This document shows positions 14,895-17,160 of a stretch of 17,160 nucleotides of DNA, in pieces. Location of the stretch: the NCBI GenBank assembly GCA_025997795.1, contig BNVB01000054.1:1-17160 (forward strand), read 5' to 3'. Below the pieces are notes generated by a model. That model did not search any database. It had not been told where the DNA came from and saw nothing but the letters and a program-made list of their open reading frames with translations. The position numbers and the translations under genes were made by a program. Numbering within the stretch: position 1 is the first letter of the stretch; every line of letters begins with the position of its first letter. The stretch is from Spirochaetia bacterium (GTDB lineage: Bacteria > Spirochaetota > Spirochaetia > Treponematales > Breznakiellaceae).

Positions 14895-14924
14895 TTGACA
14901 TTTTTGTCCTATTTAAGGTATCAT
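14895..14924 (+). promoter_or_regulatory. Promoter of the cassette gene pair
   Basis: A perfect TTGACA (14895-14900) is 18 bp from TATCAT (14919-14924); transcription would start near 14931 and give a leader of about 25 nt. It begins 10 bp after the end of the left direct repeat. Confidence 0.6.
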
Positions 14925-14955
14925 ATAAAGTATCACCATTGCCGGGGGTAGATAG

Positions 14956-15129
14956 ATGGACTTTATTATAACTCAAGAGGATTATAACGAATATCTCTCT
15001 AAAAAGAGCGCCATCAACAATGAACGGATACGCCCGGATGATCAGAGCTTTTTTGATGCGCTTATGACGGTAGACATGAAAAACGACCCGGACGGAAAAC
15101 GGGCCATAGAGATTATTCGGGAATTATAA
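14956..15129 (+). CDS. Small acidic protein of unknown family (57 aa)
   Basis: An open frame of 57 codons from ATG 14956 to TAA 15127-15129, preceded by GGGGGTAG (14944-14951) as ribosome-binding site and by a good promoter. The product (MDFIITQEDYNEYLSKK to AIEIIREL) is soluble and acidic, with 13 Asp/Glu against 8 Lys/Arg, and appears helical at both ends. No family is recognised. It ends 1 nt before the next ATG, so the two genes are coupled. Size, charge and order resemble an antitoxin or small partner protein ahead of its larger partner, but this is inference from layout only. Both genes lie between the two trkH-end repeats, which argues that they arrived together. Confidence 0.65.
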   Translation: MDFIITQEDYNEYLSKKSAINNERIRPDDQSFFDALMTVDMKNDPDGKRAIEIIREL

Positions 15130-15130
15130 A

Positions 15131-15607
15131 ATGGCAAATACCCCTGAAGAATTCCCGGTATTTACCGATCTTGATATGCGGCAGATTACGATTCTTTCTT
15201 CCCGTTTCCGTCTTTACCTAAAAGACTTTGAGATTAATAACGGACTATCCGGCATCATTGCGTCTCCCCCTGTTATAGCAGAAATATGCGAACGCATTGA
15301 AAAAAGACGGATATATTTTCATATCTTCTATAATTGCAAAATGGGCGAGTTAAACGAGGGATCTCTTATGTGTTTCTGGATATTGAAATTAATGCCGTTT
15401 TCACATCTGTCTATTCCCTTGAACGAACTCAACGCAAAAATAGCGTTATATTTGCTCAATAACGTGCTGATATATCATGCAAAGAAGAAAGGCAAAAAAG
15501 TAAATATTTCCAGCGAGTTATACGAGCGTCTTTATTATTCATTCCGCTTTAGAGATATAAGCAAAGAAGCAATTATGGCATTGTCTGAAAGTCTTATAAT
15601 CCAATGA
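15131..15607 (+). CDS. Protein of unknown family (158 aa) in the trkH-end cassette
   Basis: A 158-residue protein starting 1 nt after the stop of the 57-residue gene and without its own clear Shine-Dalgarno, so probably translated by coupling. I do not recognise the family. It has no signal peptide. The middle (about residues 54-100) is rich in aromatic and hydrophobic residues (RRIYFHIFYNCKMGELNEGS, then LMCFWILKLMPFSHLSIPLN). It continues into a helix (AKIALYLLNNVLIYHAKKKG) and ends with a helical region (SSELYERLYYSFRFRDISKE). The hydrophobic parts are short and mixed with charges, so a folded soluble or membrane-touching helical protein is more likely than a true multi-span one. Base composition is AT-rich compared with trkH just upstream, which fits transfer. 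Confidence 0.75.
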   Translation: MANTPEEFPVFTDLDMRQITILSSRFRLYLKDFEINNGLSGIIASPPVIAEICERIEKRRIYFHIFYNCKMGELNEGSLMCFWILKLMPFSHLSIPLNELNAKIALYLLNNVLIYHAKKKGKKVNISSELYERLYYSFRFRDISKEAIMALSESLIIQ

Positions 15608-15613
15608 GCCTCC

Positions 15614-15643
15614 CCGCCCTAAAGGGACGGCGCTGGTTTTTTT
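15614..15643 (+). terminator. Possible terminator after the cassette genes
   Basis: A stem of six pairs with one bulged A (CCG-CCC at 15614-15619 with GGG-A-CGG at 15624-15630, loop TAAA) is followed 6 nt later by seven T (15637-15643). The right arm and T tract belong to the right direct repeat, so this terminator would exist only at the junction. Distance to the T run makes it weak. Confidence 0.3.
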
Positions 15644-15686
15644 AACCAGAGATTATTGGCGGTAAGGGAAAAACAATTGGGGGCTT
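15625..15686 (+). repeat. Direct repeat, right copy
   Basis: 62 bp matching 14824-14884, starting GGACGGCGCTGG and ending GGGGGCTT. The inverted repeat CTGGTT-TTTTT-AACCAG is preserved at 15633-15649. The end overlaps the -35 box of the SRPBCC-marR promoter. Distance between copies is 801 bp start to start. Confidence 0.9.
15627..15665 (+). pseudogene. Remnant of a trkH 3' end (12 codons plus stop)
   Basis: Codons ACG to CGG followed by TAA at 15663-15665 encode TALVFLTRDYWR, identical to the C-terminus of the intact TrkH upstream. The two differences in the coding part (ACA/ACG and AGG/AGA) are both synonymous. A copy drifting freely after a simple duplication need not keep to silent changes, so this remnant may derive from a trkH gene of a related strain. 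There is no start codon or upstream trkH sequence. Confidence 0.75.
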
Positions 15687-15713
15687 GACAAATCTGTTAA
15701 TAGTAAGTATACT
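15685..15713 (+). promoter_or_regulatory. Promoter of the SRPBCC-marR operon
   Basis: A perfect TTGACA (15685-15690) is 17 bp from TATACT (15708-15713). Transcription would start near 15720, about 28 nt before the ATG at 15748. Confidence 0.7.
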
Positions 15714-15718
15714 TATTA
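15701..15718 (+). promoter_or_regulatory. Palindromic operator, probable MarR site
   Basis: TAAGTATACTTA (15704-15715) is a perfect 12-bp palindrome, extended to TA-g-...-t-TA at 15701-15718 (16 of 18 positions symmetric). It covers the -10 box. ACTTATTA occurs again at 15726-15733, so a second half-site may lie just after the transcription start. The operon's own MarR protein is the obvious candidate for binding. Confidence 0.6.
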
Positions 15719-15747
15719 TAATACTACTTATTAAAGGAGATGTATTT

Positions 15748-16161
15748 ATGGAACTGCAATTTACACTTGAAGTGAACGCCCCTGCGGAGAAAATTTGGCC
15801 TTATTACGCCGATCCCGCAAAACGTTATGTCTGGGAAGATGATTTAGAAGACATAACGTTCGATGGTGAGGTCAAGACTGGCACAACGGGCAGTATGAAA
15901 CTGAAAGAAATGCCCAATATGCCGTTTACCTTAACAGAAGTTATCCCAAACGCTTCTTATTGCGACAGGACGGATGTTCCGGGAATGGGGAGCCTCTATT
16001 TTGGGCATAAAATCCTGCGGGAAAACAGCAAGACCTATATCCGGCACAGCGTCCGGCTGGAAAAAGAGAACGCATGCGAAGATGACCTTGGCTTTCTTAG
16101 CGGCGTGTTCTCCGATGTACCCGGTGCGGCTTTGAAAATCAAAAGGGAGGTTGAGAAATAG
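15748..16161 (+). CDS. SRPBCC-fold (START/polyketide-cyclase-like) protein
   Basis: A 137-residue protein of the SRPBCC superfamily, small helix-grip proteins that hold a hydrophobic ligand in a deep cavity. The N-terminal strand and first helix (LQFTLEVNAPAEKIWPYYAD) and the following GTTGSMKLKEMPNMPFTLTE are characteristic. The start is ATG 15748 with AAGGAG (15734-15739) 8 nt upstream; the same frame is open back to a TTG at 15685, but that is the -35 box and operator region, not coding. The next gene, a MarR regulator, begins directly at the stop codon. A plausible model is that the SRPBCC protein binds or modifies a compound that also inactivates the repressor; the ligand is unknown. Confidence 0.85.
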   Translation: MELQFTLEVNAPAEKIWPYYADPAKRYVWEDDLEDITFDGEVKTGTTGSMKLKEMPNMPFTLTEVIPNASYCDRTDVPGMGSLYFGHKILRENSKTYIRHSVRLEKENACEDDLGFLSGVFSDVPGAALKIKREVEK

Positions 16162-16614
16162 GTGGAATTTCCCTCTCTTAAATTCAAAAAGGACTCCGAG
16201 ACTTCAACCGGATTGGTTTTTATTCGTGTTTACAATAAATGGCACTCCACAATAAAAAACGCATTGCGGGAAGTTGGTATAACTCACCCGCAATTCGTAG
16301 TTATGACGGTGCTGAATTTTCTGTGCCAGTCGGACGAATATGTGACACAGGTAAATATCGCAAAAATGGCGGATATGGATGTTATGTCCGTTTCACAAAT
16401 CATCCGGGGCCTGGAAGAAAAGGGGTTTTTGAAACGGGCGGTTAATCCGAACGATACCAGAGCAAATGCCGTGTGGCTCTTGGAAAAAGGACAGGAAGCA
16501 ATCAAACGGGTCTTGCCAATCGTTGAAAAGATAGACGATGAATTTTTTGGCGTTTTATCAGACAATGAGCATTATTTTAGGGATTGCTTACACAAATTGA
16601 TAGCTTCTGAATAA
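16162..16614 (+). CDS. MarR-family transcriptional regulator
   Basis: A 150-residue winged-helix repressor starting with GTG at 16162, directly after the TAG of the SRPBCC gene, with GGGAGG (16144-16149) 12 nt upstream. After an N-terminal dimerisation helix (VFIRVYNKWHSTIKNALRE) comes ITHPQFVVMTVLNFLCQ, the helix-turn-helix (VTQVNIAKMADMDVMSVSQI with IRGLEEKGFLKR) and the wing with the family residues NPNDTRANAVWLLEKGQEAI (Asp-x-Arg and Gly). The C-terminal helix closes the dimer. It probably represses its own operon through the palindrome at 15701-15718. It is not the missing part of the MarR remnant at 2604-2795, because this copy is complete and its C-terminus differs. Confidence 0.92.
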   Translation: MEFPSLKFKKDSETSTGLVFIRVYNKWHSTIKNALREVGITHPQFVVMTVLNFLCQSDEYVTQVNIAKMADMDVMSVSQIIRGLEEKGFLKRAVNPNDTRANAVWLLEKGQEAIKRVLPIVEKIDDEFFGVLSDNEHYFRDCLHKLIASE

Positions 16615-16682
16615 TTTAAGGGCAAGGTGGGAAGGGGATATAGCCATCTTCCATCATGGTGCTGTATACTCCCGCCTACGAA

Positions 16683-16701
16683 CCCCGCCGCCGCTCCGGG
16701 G
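16683..16701 (+). other. GC hairpin in the gap between marR and the second brnT
   Basis: CCCCG (16683-16687) and CGGGG (16697-16701) form a 5-bp stem with a 9-nt loop. No T run follows, so it is not a clear terminator. Apart from the brnT promoter, the rest of 16615-16762 shows nothing I can support. Confidence 0.25.
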
Positions 16702-16722
16702 AGGAATTATCCAACATACGGA

Positions 16723-16751
16723 TTGCAGGGCAGGTAGTGACGTGTTATCAT
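16723..16751 (+). promoter_or_regulatory. Promoter of the second brnTA module
   Basis: TTGCAG (16723-16728), 17-bp spacer, TATCAT (16746-16751). Transcription would start near 16758, only about 5 nt before the ATG at 16763, and no good Shine-Dalgarno fits, so the mRNA is nearly leaderless like that of the first brnT. Confidence 0.55.
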
Positions 16752-16762
16752 AGAGTATAGGT

Positions 16763-17050
16763 ATGAGCGAATTGCGGTTTATTTGGGACGAAAACAAGAA
16801 TCTTGACAACATCAAAAAGCATGGGGTGAGCTTTGAAGAAGCCTCCGCCGCTTGTTTAGACCCGAATTGTGTTAGAATTTTTGATGAAACTCATAGTATA
16901 AATGAGGATAGATGGATTTTGCTTGGCAGGGTACGGGAAACCGTACTGTTCGTGGTTGAAACCGAGCAGGATACTGATACAATCAGAATTATATCAGCCC
17001 GGCCAGCCACCAAAAGAGAGAAGGAACGGTATTATGGCAATGGTTACTAA
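16763..17050 (+). CDS. brnT: BrnT-type ribonuclease toxin (second module)
   Basis: A 95-residue BrnT with the complete family pattern: FIWDENKNLDNIKKHGVSFE at residues 6-25, ACLDPNCVRIFDETHS, EDRWILLGRVRETVLFVVET and the C-terminal IRIISARPATKREKERYY. Unlike the first module it keeps the Ser-Ala-Arg before the last helix. Its first 25 residues are close to those of the toxin at 4531-4809 (WDE-x-KNLDNI-x-KH-x-VSFE), while the rest is much more different. It is probably an RNA-cleaving growth inhibitor held in check by the BrnA encoded next to it. It overlaps that gene by 17 nt. Confidence 0.92.
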   Translation: MSELRFIWDENKNLDNIKKHGVSFEEASAACLDPNCVRIFDETHSINEDRWILLGRVRETVLFVVETEQDTDTIRIISARPATKREKERYYGNGY

Positions 17051-17160
17051 AAAAGTTATAGAAATTCTGCCGCTTTCGGTGGAAGCGGTACAACGGCTGG
17101 ATAAACTCAAGGGCATAAAAGATGAGGATATAGACACCTCTGATATGCCGGAACTCACGG
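17034..17160 (+). CDS. brnA: BrnA-type antitoxin, 5' part
   Basis: The ATG at 17034 lies inside the end of brnT, with AAGGAA (17021-17026) 7 nt upstream; the ATG at 17040 is an alternative. Forty-two codons are visible before the window ends. They include VTKKVIEILPLSVEAVQRLD and IKDEDIDTSDMPELT. The (D/E)-D-I-D-x-S-D-x-P-E-L stretch is typical of BrnA antitoxins just before the helix that contacts BrnT. The DNA-binding C-terminus lies outside the window. Confidence 0.85.
   Translation, partial: MAMVTKKVIEILPLSVEAVQRLDKLKGIKDEDIDTSDMPELT

Noticed and set aside
14885..15624. Insertion sequence with terminal inverted repeats
   Set aside because: No transposase and no inverted repeats at the ends; the boundary is a long direct repeat made of trkH sequence.
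15685..15747. N-terminal extension of the SRPBCC protein starting with TTG, giving a hydrophobic leader
   Set aside because: The segment contains the -35 and -10 boxes and the operator palindrome, and an AAGGAG directly precedes the ATG at 15748.

Overview
The window looks like chromosomal DNA of a spirochaete, most likely a Treponema-like gut species. The basis is protein style: GC-rich, Ala/Gly-rich housekeeping genes, a relaxed lipobox lipoprotein, a long TPR protein with a zinc-ribbon tail, and an aroA-trkA-trkH string. The assignment is by impression, with no rRNA or marker gene in view. A moderately GC-rich core (about 6.2-14.9 kb) is flanked on both sides by more AT-rich accessory DNA.

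Left part (1-6.2 kb). It opens with the last residues of a copper-type P1B ATPase, then an unrecognised lipoprotein that ends at a strong terminator. A flotillin/SPFH protein converges on that terminator from the minus strand. A divergent MATE exporter follows; its upstream regulator survives only as the C-terminal piece of a MarR gene. Next are a BrnT/BrnA toxin-antitoxin pair on the minus strand and a divergent MFS exporter.

Core (6.2-14.9 kb). A 937-residue TPR protein (minus strand) is divergent from a tight four-gene operon: a membrane-anchored orphan solute-binding-like protein, aroA (EPSP synthase), trkA and trkH (K+ uptake). Gene gaps are 3, 3 and -4 nt. The AroA and TrkA copies carry unusual substitutions or insertions.

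Right part (14.8-17.16 kb). Directly after trkH lies an about 0.8-kb cassette with its own promoter and two coupled genes of no recognisable family (57 and 158 residues). The cassette is bounded by a 61/62-bp direct repeat made of the 3' end of trkH plus about 20 bp downstream. The second copy still encodes the last 12 TrkH codons with only synonymous changes. This looks like integration at, or recombination into, the trkH 3' end, and it is the most interesting structure in the window. After the second repeat copy comes an SRPBCC-MarR operon with a palindromic operator over its -10 box, then a second BrnT/BrnA module that runs off the window.

A recurring theme is transcription start predicted at or very near the start codon, without a Shine-Dalgarno sequence: brnT of the first module, the MFS gene, brnT of the second module, and possibly the TPR gene. 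No rRNA, tRNA, CRISPR array, transposase or integrase was recognised.
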